The notes beneath the pieces are model-generated. The model saw only the letters and a list, made by a program, of their open reading frames with translations. It was not told where the DNA came from and did not search any database. A DNA stretch of 64,000 bases. Origin: Hyperoplus lanceolatus (Eukaryota > Chordata > Actinopteri > Uranoscopiformes > Ammodytidae). Both the position numbers and the translations under genes were made by a program. The stretch covers positions 17,487,001 through 17,551,000 of the forward strand of contig CM049405.1 in NCBI GenBank assembly GCA_026929865.2, in the 5' to 3' direction. Shown one piece after another: positions 53,201 through 64,000 of the stretch (position 1 is its first letter; each line of letters starts with the position of its first letter).

Positions 53201-55293
53201 TAATTTATATTTCAAGTAAAAATCTATAAAGAGACAGCTGGGCAGTGTTGTCCAATGTGGTAGATAAACCGCGCTGCAGTGCTTGCTATTTGAAGACACC
53301 TTCTAGTTAGAAACAACAGAAGGTCAAACTTTTTGGAACCTGTTTGATCCCACCCATCTCGGCTCACTTCTCATAGACACAGAGCTCTGTTTAGAGAGAT
53401 AGGAATTATCAAAGTCACCTTTGAGCTCAGTAGCCCGTCTAGTGCTCTTGGTATCACACGTAATGACATTCAGTGTAGCCCAGATCACATTTGTGATAGC
53501 ATATTTGATACAGCTGTACGCCAGCAAAGAATAACGCTGCCTAAAAGAATGACCCCCCCTCTCTTTTTTCAGTTTAAACACAATCCATTTTCCAGTGTAA
53601 ATCACTTGTCACTCCATTGCAAATGTAACTGCTCTGATCTGAAAGAGAGAGGTGGAGAGAGAGAAAGAGAGAGAGTAAAGATTATCTTTTGGGCCATTTC
53701 ACTGGCACCGTTGCATGACAGAGACTGACAGCTCTTTCAGATGACTGACAGGTGTCCTTTGAAATGCCGTTGAAGCAGCTTCTGTTCAGACTGTTGAAAT
53801 GCATATTTGGAGCTCTTATCATAAAGGCATGGATGGCCCAGATAGGTGCCGTTAACATTGCAAATGGCTCCAGAATTATTCATTGTCAGTGCTGCGGGAA
53901 AGAATGGAGGAGGGAAAGGGGGGGTGAAGTTTGATTATTCCACTCACACAATGGCAGGGTGCTTAATGATTCCTCTCCACCTTGGCAGTGGCATGTGCCG
54001 ACTTCAGGCGCTAGCGGCGGGTGACACAGGTCTGGCCAAGTGTTAGAGCAAGATCATACGTCCGGGCCCCATTTTAATTTCTAATACATTAATCTTTTCC
54101 TCACAGATCCTCCATGAATATTCCAGGGCTCCTTGTTTGTCAGGAAGGCTGTCTCGCTTTCATCTATTCAGGTGGTTTCATTCACTGTGAAAGCCAGCTA
54201 AATGGACCCGATCAGTCAATGACAACCGGGATACAATGGAGCCCGCTAACACGTCCCTTTTCTCCTTTCAGCCTTCTGATAGACAACCCTGACACCTGCT
54301 CCCCGGGGAGACCCTGCGCCAAGTCAGCGCACTGTTCCTTGAGAGACTTCCCTTACTTTATCAGCCCATAAAGGGATTGTCACAGGTGACTATATCAGCC
54401 GAGGTATGGAGCTGCTCCCTCTGACCTGCCCCCGGCGCCGCCAAGGTCGAGGCACCGAGCGGTTTGGAGGCGCCGCATAGCAAGCGGATTAAGGTGGCTT
54501 AAGCGATGTCATACAAGCAGACTCAGTGCTTCACACTTTCTAAAAATGTTAAGCCTTTGTTCTCCTCCATTAATTAGCATTGTCTTAAGTTCATTAGACC
54601 ACTGCTCGTGTTGTTCCTAATGAGGCAACGTAGACCACCTACATCAGCCAAAGCTTTGTAGAGCCTGACCTGACAATGGCTCCTGTGCTTTCCCGTCCAT
54701 GTTGGAAAGACACACACTGGGAGGGATGCAGGAACACAGCCCTGAGTGATATTAACACTAATTAACGGCTGTATTTCTAAATCGTTAATCATGAATCATT
54801 AGGTGTTTAAAAAAAACAACACAATATTGAATAGTAGGGGTGACCCCAAATATTTGACTATTTAACGATTATCATGCTATTCCGGCTATATGGGGTGCTG
54901 AATGTCTGATTTTACATAGAATTGCTTGGATTTGCCAATAAGTCATGATACACCGTCTATTATGGTATAAATATCAGCCTATTATACTGTTATACTTTTT
55001 TTTGAAAATAACTCACAAGATTTGAATCAATCTACTTATGGTAGTTAGCTTGAATGGTAGACTAATTCGCGTTAAAATAAATTATTATTCCAAGTCAAGA
55101 AGACAAACTGTAATTGGGTGTTTCAGCCCCTTTTTCTGGTGTGGAAAAAATGGAAGCCAAAGTCACAAATGATAATATGGATAAATGAGTAGAAAAAAAA
55201 ACATGATTTGACGATAAGTCGACCATAGGCAAGATTCGACCAATCAGATTCTATTATGTAAATTCGTAGTCGGAGTCGGGGACACCCCTTTAT
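50270..55293. other. Gene desert segment D, candidate conserved non-coding DNA
   Basis: No exon recognised. 51190-51620 is single-copy, GC-balanced and ends in ATATGCTAATTTTAATGAA (51562-51580), a POU/homeodomain-like string. 53700-54620 has similar character, including a GC-rich island around 54425-54480 in AT-rich surroundings. ORFs here are short and show no domains. Confidence 0.4.
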
Positions 55294-56742
55294 TTAAAGG
55301 TGCTACGAGGAACTTTAAAATATTTCTTAAAAAGTCTCATTTTTACTCTGATGATCATAACTGCACCGAGACCATCAGTGCAAAGAATGCTATTTTGATA
55401 TGGTTTTTCTTAATGCCTTTGTCATGGGTCCCTCATCCTACTATTAGCTGGCATTGTAAAAACACTACCGCTTTTTGTCCAAAGGGGGAATGAACAAAAA
55501 CTGAAGGTAACGCTTTACAATAAGGTACACACAATTGTAGTACCTTCTACATAGATATGTGTTACCTACTACATAGTTTTTTTGTGCTACCAAACACATT
55601 AGTTTTTTTTGTGCTACCTACTACATAAGTTTTTTTTTGTGCTACCTACTACATTAGTTTTTTTGTGCTACCTACTACATTAGTTTTTTTGTGCTACCTA
55701 CCACATTAGTTTTTTTTGTGCTACCTACTACATAAGTTTTTTTTTGTGCTACCAAACACATTAGTTTTTTTTGTGCTACCTACTACATTAGTTTTTTTGT
55801 GCTAGCTACTACATTAGTTTTTTTGTGCTACCTACTACATTAGTTTTTTTGTGCTACCTAACACATTAGTTTTTTTTGTGCTACCTACTACATTAGTTTT
55901 TTTGTGCTACCTAACACATTAGTTTTTTTTGTGCTACCTACTACATTAGTTTTTTTGTGCTACCTAACACATTAGTTTTTTTTGTGCTACCTACTACATT
56001 AGTTTTTTTGTGCTACCAAACACATTAGTTTTTTTTGTGCTACCTACTACATTAGTTTTTTTGTGCTACCTACTACATAAGTTTTTTTGTGCTACCTAAC
56101 ACATGAGTTTTTTTTTGTAATACCAAACATATACGTAATTTTTTTTTGTGCCACCTACTACATGAGCCTACATCGGGCACAGTAGCTCAGACCTGCCCTC
56201 CTCAGATGGGGGGCAAAGCGTGCCAGCTGGATGGGCTGGTTAAGGTGGTTGCATGGAAGCACCTTGGCAGGAACACAACATTTGGCCACAGGGTGATACC
56301 TGAACAATCAAAAACACACATGTAGTGGGTAACACAAAAAAAACATATGTATGTAGCACAAAAAAACAAAGTTATGTAGTAGGTAGTTGCACAAAAAAAA
56401 ACGTATGTGTTGGGTAGCACAAAAAAAATGTATGTAGTAGGTAGCACGAAAAAATGTATGTAGTAGGTAGCACAAAAAAAAATAAAACTTATGTAGTAGG
56501 TAGCACAAAAGAAAAACATTTTAGGTAGCACAAGAAAAAAAACTTATATGTCAAAAATCGTATGTGTGAGGTAGCAAAAAAAAAACATATGTGGTATGTA
56601 ACACAAAAAAAAACCTATGTAGTAGGTAACACACACAAAAAAACATGTAGTAGGTAACACATTTCTATGTAGTAGGTACTATAATTTGGTGTACTTTATT
56701 GTAAAGTGTTACCAAACTGAAAGTTCCTCAGAGCACGTTTAA
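55294..56742. mobile_element. Outer MITE with TTAAAGGTGC ends, split by a hAT-like element
   Basis: The left end TTAAAGGTGCTACGAGGAAC (plus TTT, 55294-55316) and the reverse complement of the right end (TTAAACGTGCTCTGAGGAAC plus TTT, 56720-56742) match at 20 of 23 positions. The interior is interrupted by the 1.2-kb element at 55506-56713. The pre-insertion length would be about 230 bp. Confidence 0.7.
55506..56713. mobile_element. 1.2-kb hAT-like element made of inverted minisatellite arms
   Basis: The ends GGTAACGCTTTACAATAAGG and, in reverse complement, GGTAACACTTTACAATAAAG open an inverted repeat of at least 75 bp. The 8-bp duplication AAACTGAA flanks the element at 55498-55505 and 56714-56721, the length made by hAT transposases. 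The left arm (about 55550-56165) is about 22 copies of a 27-31-bp unit (ACATTAG, T-run, GTGCTACCTACT). The right arm (about 56320-56690) has about 12 copies of the same unit in the opposite orientation. A unique spacer of about 155 bp lies between. No transposase. Confidence 0.8.
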
Positions 56743-58062
56743 GAGGACAGCACCAAATGTCCACTTGTATTCACAAGTCACAGATGACGTTGACTTATAA
56801 AGGTGGTAAGTTTTCGTTCTCTGCTAATAGGTTGACTATGACAGAATAACAGATATTTTTCAGTAGTTTCAAGAGTAGTGTTTTCAAGTTTGTCCCCTTC
56901 TTTTCTAAAGCATATTTCAGAGCAGTGCGCTTGTGCTGCTTAATCCAAATGAGCCTATCAGTCAAACCTTCTTTTTCCTCAGCTAAATGAGATTTACAGG
57001 GGCCTGTGTTCCAGAGCAACGCCACACAATACTATAACTCAACACAGAGATCACCTCGACAGTGCAAACCTAAATGTCCATTGGCATGTATGGATATTAT
57101 AAGTGTCAAGCCCTGTGATGTAGATTGGGTGCCATTCATAATCATGATATCTGATTCCGGCTCAAAGGAGGACGCTCCAGAGAGAGACTGAGAGTGGAGG
57201 GAGAGCACCGCTATTTTAATGGTGAAGAGGCAGCCTTCTCCCTCAAGGAACATCTTCGCTGACACTGGCTGCTGGAGAATTGGGATTTATACTTCCTGTT
57301 TTCTATGAATATGGAGATGAATACAGGTGTTCCTGTGTCGTAAAATTAGTTTAGCTCTTGCAAATTGCAATTACACGCGCTGGAGAGAGAAAATTATGTC
57401 TGTGCTTTTACTCTGAAAAAAATTAGGAAAAATATCTAGATTTCAAAATGAACATAATAACGTGTAATTCTATCCTCCACAGCCCCCCTTCAGCCCACTC
57501 TGCCAGCTGTACCTATTTGTTCTGGTGGTGGCTTAACAGACTTGTACACTTTTTTCCCCCCTCACTGCTAATGCAAGGAAACAAGCACATCAAATAAGCT
57601 GTGAAACGTTTTTTCCCTCTTCAAGGGGTTGAGGACTTGGGAAGGGCTTCAAACTGCGAAGAAGTCATCCAAAAAATCCCTGCTTTCTTCCTAAGGGGCT
57701 TTTGGAGGGCATTGTTGAGCAGAGGACACGGGTGTATGTACCAGCAAGGTGGGGCTGAACCACCGTAAAAAACAACAACACCAAGCTAGCAGCAGTGATC
57801 GGCTTATGCAGCTCACCAGGACAAGTCACTTTCCTCTCCATGAAACTGTAATGCAATAGTAAGTCAAATGATTGGCTGCTTCTGGGAGTGTGTCTACGTT
57901 CCCTGAGGCATATTTTTTCCTCAGCCCTATGTTCCTTCAACCCTGTGTTCCCTCAAACAATCAAACACGTGCATTATGTCAGGGCCACCCCTGATGAAGG
58001 GGGAATGTAGGCCTGAGAGAACAAGAGATGACCCCAAGTATTCAAGGGTTGTAAGCCAAATG
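56743..58062. other. Gene desert segment E
   Basis: No gene recognised. 56960-57260 is single-copy and GC-balanced. The rest is AT-rich and plain. Confidence 0.4.
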
Positions 58063-58443
58063 TTAAAGGTGCAGTGTGTAATATGACATCATCAAGAAAG
58101 TTCTCCAAAGTTCTAGAATGCAACACTCCCTGGGTAACCCCAACCCTTTAGAATAATAACAGAAGCTACAGTGGCCTTCAAGGACAAGAACAATTCTAAA
58201 TTTTAAACAATGCACCTGATGGCATTCCAACTATGACACTTTCAAGATGGCGGCACTAGGCCTTGGTCCAAAATATGCAGAAATATGGACATATATGAGA
58301 CCCTTTCTAAGTGAAAAATAAATAATACAAAACATTTTTTCAGCTATTATGCACTAAATGAAATGTACTTATGGATATTATAATTACTTTCTACAGAATC
58401 TGCTAGGAAATAAAACCCAAAATTCTACACACTGCAGGTTTAA
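58063..58443. mobile_element. 381-bp MITE with TTAAAGGTGCAGTGTGTA ends
   Basis: The left end TTAAAGGTGCAGTGTGTA and the reverse complement of the right end (TTAAACCTGCAGTGTGTA) match at 16 of 18 positions. This is a familiar fish MITE type. TTAA at both ends suggests a TTAA target. Non-coding. Confidence 0.7.
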
Positions 58444-61400
58444 AATGTGTATTTAAAGAAGAACACAAGAAAAAAAGAAAAACAAGAAAAAAGTGATTGG
58501 ATTACAACAATTCAACATATTTAGTTGCCTAACATTTTAAATAATAGGTTTGTGTGTTCACTTTTATCCAAAGGGATTATTCTAATCCTGTGATTTCAAC
58601 AAAATGGAATGTATTTTCAGTTCCACCCGATTAGAAAACAAATGCACAAGTGATTTGTAACAAGACATGCAAGCTGTAGCATTTACCTGGCATCGGGCTA
58701 ACTTTCTCTCTACAGCCAACAGAAAGGCTCTGGTATATTGAAGCGAGACATTAATTCACTGTGTCAACCTGTCCCCCTGGAATATTTATGATGCTAAATA
58801 CATTTAATTAGGCACCGTAGCTCTGATGGGAAAGAAAATGCACTGTCAGTAGAAAAAAGAAAGAAAAGATTGTGTTACCTCTAATTCTGATAGGCTGGTA
58901 ATGCTGCTTACTCATTCTCAATGACAGGAGGACCAAACACGCGGCAGAGGGAATTCGAATTAGTCAAAATCAGTTGTGGCGTTTTCATTACAATGTCATC
59001 ATAGCACCAGAAGAGGATAGTGCAGATGCTTATTGAAGGATGGAATATTTTCCTGAGCAGGCTTTGGCGTGCCTAAGCAGGTATTGTTGGGATGTTATGA
59101 GTAGATTATATTGATTTGGTTGACCTTCTTATTTTTTTTTACCAGGATACATCTGATGGTGTTTCATTAGAGGGTTTAGTTTAATGTATTAGACTTTTAT
59201 AAAGCTTTTTCTCTTGATTTGGGTAACCAGCATTCATACTTTCCCTCCTTTAGGGCAACATTTAAACAACAACATTATTTATTTTGGTACTGAAAAAAGA
59301 CAGCCAAAGAATGTATACTTTTTACTGATGTACTCCAAATATCACAAAAAGACAGGGTTTGATGCATCAGGTGACAGCTTGGAGTAAAGTGAGACATCAT
59401 GTCTGTCTGTGATAAAAACATGCCCACAGTAAATAATAGCCAGTTTCCATCTTGACATCTGTCATCCGAGTGGAAATGGATGGGGAAATGACCAGCTCTT
59501 TATCGGGCGGAGCTCTGGCAGTGTCACTGGCTGAATGATGCAAATAGAAGATAATATCAGTGCTATGCTGAATGGCATTACTCCAAATGTAATGTCATTA
59601 AAAGGGTGGGTATTAGCTTTGCTGTCTGGTGGTAGTGGTGGTGTGGGCCGCTCTGGCTTGACTGACACACAGATTAAGTGCAGTGACAGGGAGCACAATA
59701 AAGTCATCAGAGAATGTGACATGTCAGTTAGGGGGGATGAAGGGATGAATTGTCACTCTCTGTCAGAGCCCATCCTCTCCCTTATCCATGATGTCCCATA
59801 CACAACCGTGGGAAAACAGCACAGTGCGGGCGCTTCAGACAAATATTTATTCAGGTAGAGGACAAGTAGACCCACTCAAGCTTTTCTTGTTCACTACGTG
59901 TTTGTAAATTTACTCCCAGAAGAAGAGATGATGGATGGCAAGCAAAAAATGTGTCCACTTGTTTTTTTATGCCATCGCATGTAAATGTGTCAATATAATT
60001 TTTGAATCATGGCTTTTAAAATGGCACAGGACAAAATGTCCAATTAGTTTTAGGATGGTGACTTGGGTTGTATCCTTGCTCCAGATTACCGTATTTTAAT
60101 CTGATTTTAAGGTTGTTTTGTCTTGAAAGAGAAAAAAATCTATGGGCATGTATAAAGGATGGCAGTCAAAATTATTGACAGAATATAGTAATTTATTAGT
60201 TACTCTTGGAGCATCCTACATTAAACATATCAGACTGTCATATTTACTGTGTTATGATCCTAAAACGATAACCCACCCTCTCTCTCTGTAACAGAAGAAT
60301 ATACCCATTACATACCTTTGTGCTTTAGGACCTCAGTTTGCATTTGGAGATGGAGTGTCCCTGGGATTTTACAGGGGAGTATACAGTCTGACCAAAAGAT
60401 GGCAATGTTGCAGTGCTGAATTCCAAATGAGTTTTCCCACTGGTTGGCCCCCCATCGCAGGCTGGCCACTGCCTTTCCCTTCAGCACTCTTCTCTGCAAA
60501 CTATAGCCCAGAAATGTGTCATCCTCACAGGGTACAACCACACTGAAGTGTAAGAACAACGTAAGAGTCCACCACTAAAGTTCCACCAGAAAAGATGATT
60601 ACATAGAGGGTGAATGAAAGTTGGTGTGATAGGTTGGGGGAATTGGGCCACAATGCATTGGATGCACTCCGCCCTCCCTGTTATATATTATGTGCTGCTT
60701 AGTATACCATTTAGTGCTTTAACTCTTTCTTTCATGGACATGTTTTTATCCTAATATATATTATTTCCATTATTGTCATTTCTTTCTTCCTTAATCAACT
60801 ATTTTGTCCATTACAACCCCAGCTTTTAAATAAAAAAATACCATCTCCTATGCTGCAGCAGGTCCACACATTATAAAATTGAGTTTTGCTAGGTTAAGTG
60901 CATTTGGTGCTCATGATATTTTCGTTTTTGAATGTTTCTGAGTAGTTACAGCCAGTAGGAAAGCATTTCAGTGCATTTGGCGGAGTCAGAGACACTCAGC
61001 TGGGCAGCAATTTGACAGCTATTATAGCACTATCTGAAAATCTGCATCTGTAAGTGGGTTATGAAGTTATGTGCTGCACTGAAAGGGTTAACAGGTCTGC
61101 TGAAAATAAGTTGCCCACTTGCCATGCTCAACAAAATTACTTCCTTGTTCGATGCTTGCTTGCAGAAGGAGAGGGAACACTCAACAATTTCATTAACTCA
61201 AGAATGGAAGAAAGTTACCCCCCCCCCCAAAAAAAAAGAAAGAAAAGAAAGAAAGAAATAAAGAAAATGACATCACTTTAACTTAGTACATCTGGCTGCA
61301 GGTTCTATAGTGACACTTGTTTGCGCAGTTGTATTCAAGGTAGCAGGAATAGAAGTGTCTCCCATGGCCACTTTGCTGGTCTTTATTATTGGCTTATTGC

Positions 61401-64000
61401 CTTTAAGCTGTCACCACTCAGAGCATTTCTCCTCTCAGGGGATTGTCTTCTGGGACTCGAGAGACAGCTCAGCTGGCTAGGACTCCTCAGCTCTGTTGCA
61501 CACTGCTTCTGTGTCATATATTGCATGCAACATCCTCCCACACTGCTTATTGTCCCTCAGATATACACACAACACAGCCTGTCTGAAAAAGTATGTGACA
61601 GGTGTCCGAGTTGACGGACTCTGTAAACTTCATAAAATAATTTTCGGGGCTTTTGTTTTGGAAATGTGACAAACGCTCAAACACAGCGAGAAATGGTTGA
61701 TCTGAAGTGTATAGAAATCCCCAAGATTTAGCAAGAGGGTGTGATTTTCTGCTCCCGAGCCTAATCCCACCATTCCACCACCTCTCCTCTCTTATGCCAG
61801 TCACATTTTCTAATTAGCTTTCCCTGTGGAGGAAGAAGATGGATTATATTTTAATATCTGGGGCCTAAAATTAGTTTATATTTTAGCAAGTTAGCACTTC
61901 TTAGAAGTTGATTTACTCTTGAAGCTGTAAAACCCAGTGAGCCCGCAATTAATCATTCTCTTTGGTCTTGTTCTCAAGGAAAAAAGAGGCTGCGGTGTCA
62001 CAGGCTAGATCACAATAGGTAAACACCTAATTTACACTATTTAGAAATCACCTCTCTAGTATTGTACAACACATGACACTCGCTCCCTCAATTGTTCTGT
62101 CCTGTCCCTGTTATTAATTACAGCACACTTTTAACAAAGCGACATTGTCTATGACTAATCATCGACACAGAATGATTAAAGATGTTCCTCGCTTTTTTGA
62201 ATTACTTGCTTCCCCTGCGTCCGTGTTCATTCATGAGCTACATGTCTCTGCCTTCTTTTTTTCCTTCTTCTTGGTCAAGAATTTGGTTCGCTGTTATCCG
62301 ATTACCAGCATCCTGAGAGGCTTTCGTAGGCCCATCCATCAAGGTTAAGGGGTTGAGGGAGAGCCTCGACAATGCTGCTGTGGTGATGTAAAGCACCAAA
62401 GGAGTCATGGTTATTCAAAGGTAAGTATGGTGGTTTTATATAGAAACCCACAAGACTTGTGATGCACTGTCACATTATGTTAGGCTCTGAAAAAATGTGT
62501 TTAATGTCACGTTTCTTCAAAACCTTAAAGAATTAAAAAATAACAATTATTTTCTAGGAACAAATTCATTTATTTTGAAGACAAAACTTGATTGTGCAGC
62601 TCCTATAAAATAACACCTACAGAGCACTGCAGAAAAGTTTTCATGCTGAAAGAACGGCCAATATGGCTTGAGTGAAATGTGCTTGACAGAGGAGCAAGCG
62701 TATGGATGCTGTTGTTCAGCAGCACACAGCCCTCCCTTACAGCCACACAGCGTGAGGAGAGCATCTCCTAAGCCTGGATCTGCCATGGCTTTGGAGTGCT
62801 GTTTGGTGACTGCATGAAGAGCGCTGTCGGGGGGATCATCAGTAGCTCTCTCCCAGGGAGATGAGCAGCATAGGCCAATTTCATATGCGGGGCTCGGCCC
62901 CTGGGTCTGAGTGGAGGTGGGCTGGGTCCACCCAGTATCCTGGCTTCATTAATCATCCCGCCAAGGCTTACCGGCAAACCCCCTCTCCGCCCTCTCCTAG
63001 ACAACCCCTCGGATTACACAGAGCCAGCGAAATGTCAGCCCAAATCTGAGTCTTGATGCAGATAATCATTTCAATAATATTTCTCCATTTGTGCCCCCGA
63101 TGCTAGGGGAATAAAGCTTTTCCACTGTCAGGTAGCATAAGACTACAGTTGGTGGGAATACTTGACTCTGAGCCAGATGGCTTAGCCATGCTTGCAGCAT
63201 ATGTTCAACAAGCAGTCCTGTGCCAAGCACGCATTAGGTTTTTATTAATTTGAAGCAGGCAGGAATGCATACATATATATTTACCTTATCTCAACCCCAG
63301 TGATTCCTATACAGAAGTTAACTAGACCCTACTGGTGTCTGCAGCAAGATAACATATCTATATATTTATGTTGACATATTTCTAATATTACCACAAAATA
63401 TGGATTAGCAAGATATTATGTTGGAGAAAATTGTATTCAATAAAAAAAAAACATTTTTCCTCTGGCCTTAAAATGAATTAAAATTAATTTGTTACTAATC
63501 AAAGGAAATTATAATGTTTATTTATGGCTCTGATATCTGCCACAGTGACGTTGGTTGTTACAAAGCAAATTACCATTTAGATGCATGAATATGCTTGGGT
63601 CCAAGACAAAAGAAACTCTGCTGCATTGGAGGGCAAATTTATTCATTACCACTAAGTTGAACTTCCCTTTAACAGCCCTGTGCTCTGCAATCCTGGGAGT
63701 TCTTCTCTCAGTGACTTATGGTAGTGCAGGGGGAGGGGGAAGGTGCGCCGAAAATGTCAATAGAAATAGTAAGTGTGAGAGGAAAGGCTTGCCTAATTAG
63801 TGCCCATTTAGATTTTATGACGGCTCTGAGATCTGCTCTTCCTGACAGAGAGCACTATAGTTGCATATTGTCCTAGCCTGAGGGAACCATAGGAAAATCC
63901 AGATTTATTGTACCTATCATACCAGCATATTTCATTTGCCATTATGAGATGCCATCTTGCAATGATGCAAGATTATTTATTACGGATTAAATTGTGGGTC
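58444..64000. other. Gene desert segment F, candidate conserved non-coding DNA
   Basis: No exon, RNA gene or clear transposon seen. Several single-copy stretches carry TAAT motifs: 58735-58900 (AATATTTATGATGC and TTTAATTAGG), 59450-59830, 61900-62350, 62640-63060 (CTTCATTAATCATC) and 63560-63960. A C-run/A-rich tract with AAAGAAAG repeats lies near 61221-61265. Regulatory function is inference from composition only. Confidence 0.4.

Noticed and set aside
54114..54371. Possible Cys-rich exon (ends DTCSPGRPCAKSAHC)
   Set aside because: There is no matching splice pair, no family resemblance and no adjoining exons. More likely non-coding.
55550..56165. Regularly spaced repeats resembling a CRISPR array
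   Set aside because: This is vertebrate DNA. The 27-31-bp units are contiguous with no unique spacers, and they lie in a transposon arm with an inverted partner.

Overview
This is vertebrate genomic DNA, almost certainly from a teleost (ray-finned) fish. The genes are intron-split with vertebrate splice signals. The proteins match vertebrate families by recall, and no search was run. The non-coding DNA carries fish-style repeats: tRNA-headed SINEs, short-TIR MITEs, L2- and L1-like LINE tails, a Ty3/gypsy element and long (CA)n tracts.

Layout. 1-2737: the 3' end of a Ty3/gypsy retrotransposon (integrase plus 3' LTR), ending about 411 bp before the next start codon. 3149-18634 (+): acvr1c (ALK7), nine coding exons giving 494 aa, with repeat-packed introns. 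22334-25005 (+): cytip, eight coding exons, 354 aa. 28227-29276 (+): ermn, two coding exons, 320 aa. 30539-36305 (-): galnt5, ten coding exons, 831 aa. From about 36.8 kb to 64 kb I see no host gene. That stretch holds a LINE with a reverse-transcriptase ORF, microsatellites, MITEs, a 1.2-kb hairpin-forming hAT-like element, and long single-copy stretches with homeodomain-type TAAT motifs that look like candidate conserved non-coding DNA.

The order acvr1c - cytip - ermn - galnt5 is the same neighbourhood as human 2q24.1 (ACVR1C, CYTIP, ERMN, GALNT5), which supports orthology beyond the protein similarity. The four genes do not form a pathway. They are a TGF-beta-family type I receptor kinase (Nodal/activin/GDF signalling), a cytohesin-binding PDZ scaffold, an actin-binding oligodendrocyte protein and a Golgi mucin-type O-glycosylation enzyme. 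ermn and galnt5 converge, with candidate poly(A) signals only about 40 bp apart near 29.7 kb.

All exon boundaries were placed by eye from GT/AG signals, reading-phase continuity and family knowledge. The summed exons of each gene give a whole number of codons with no internal stop.
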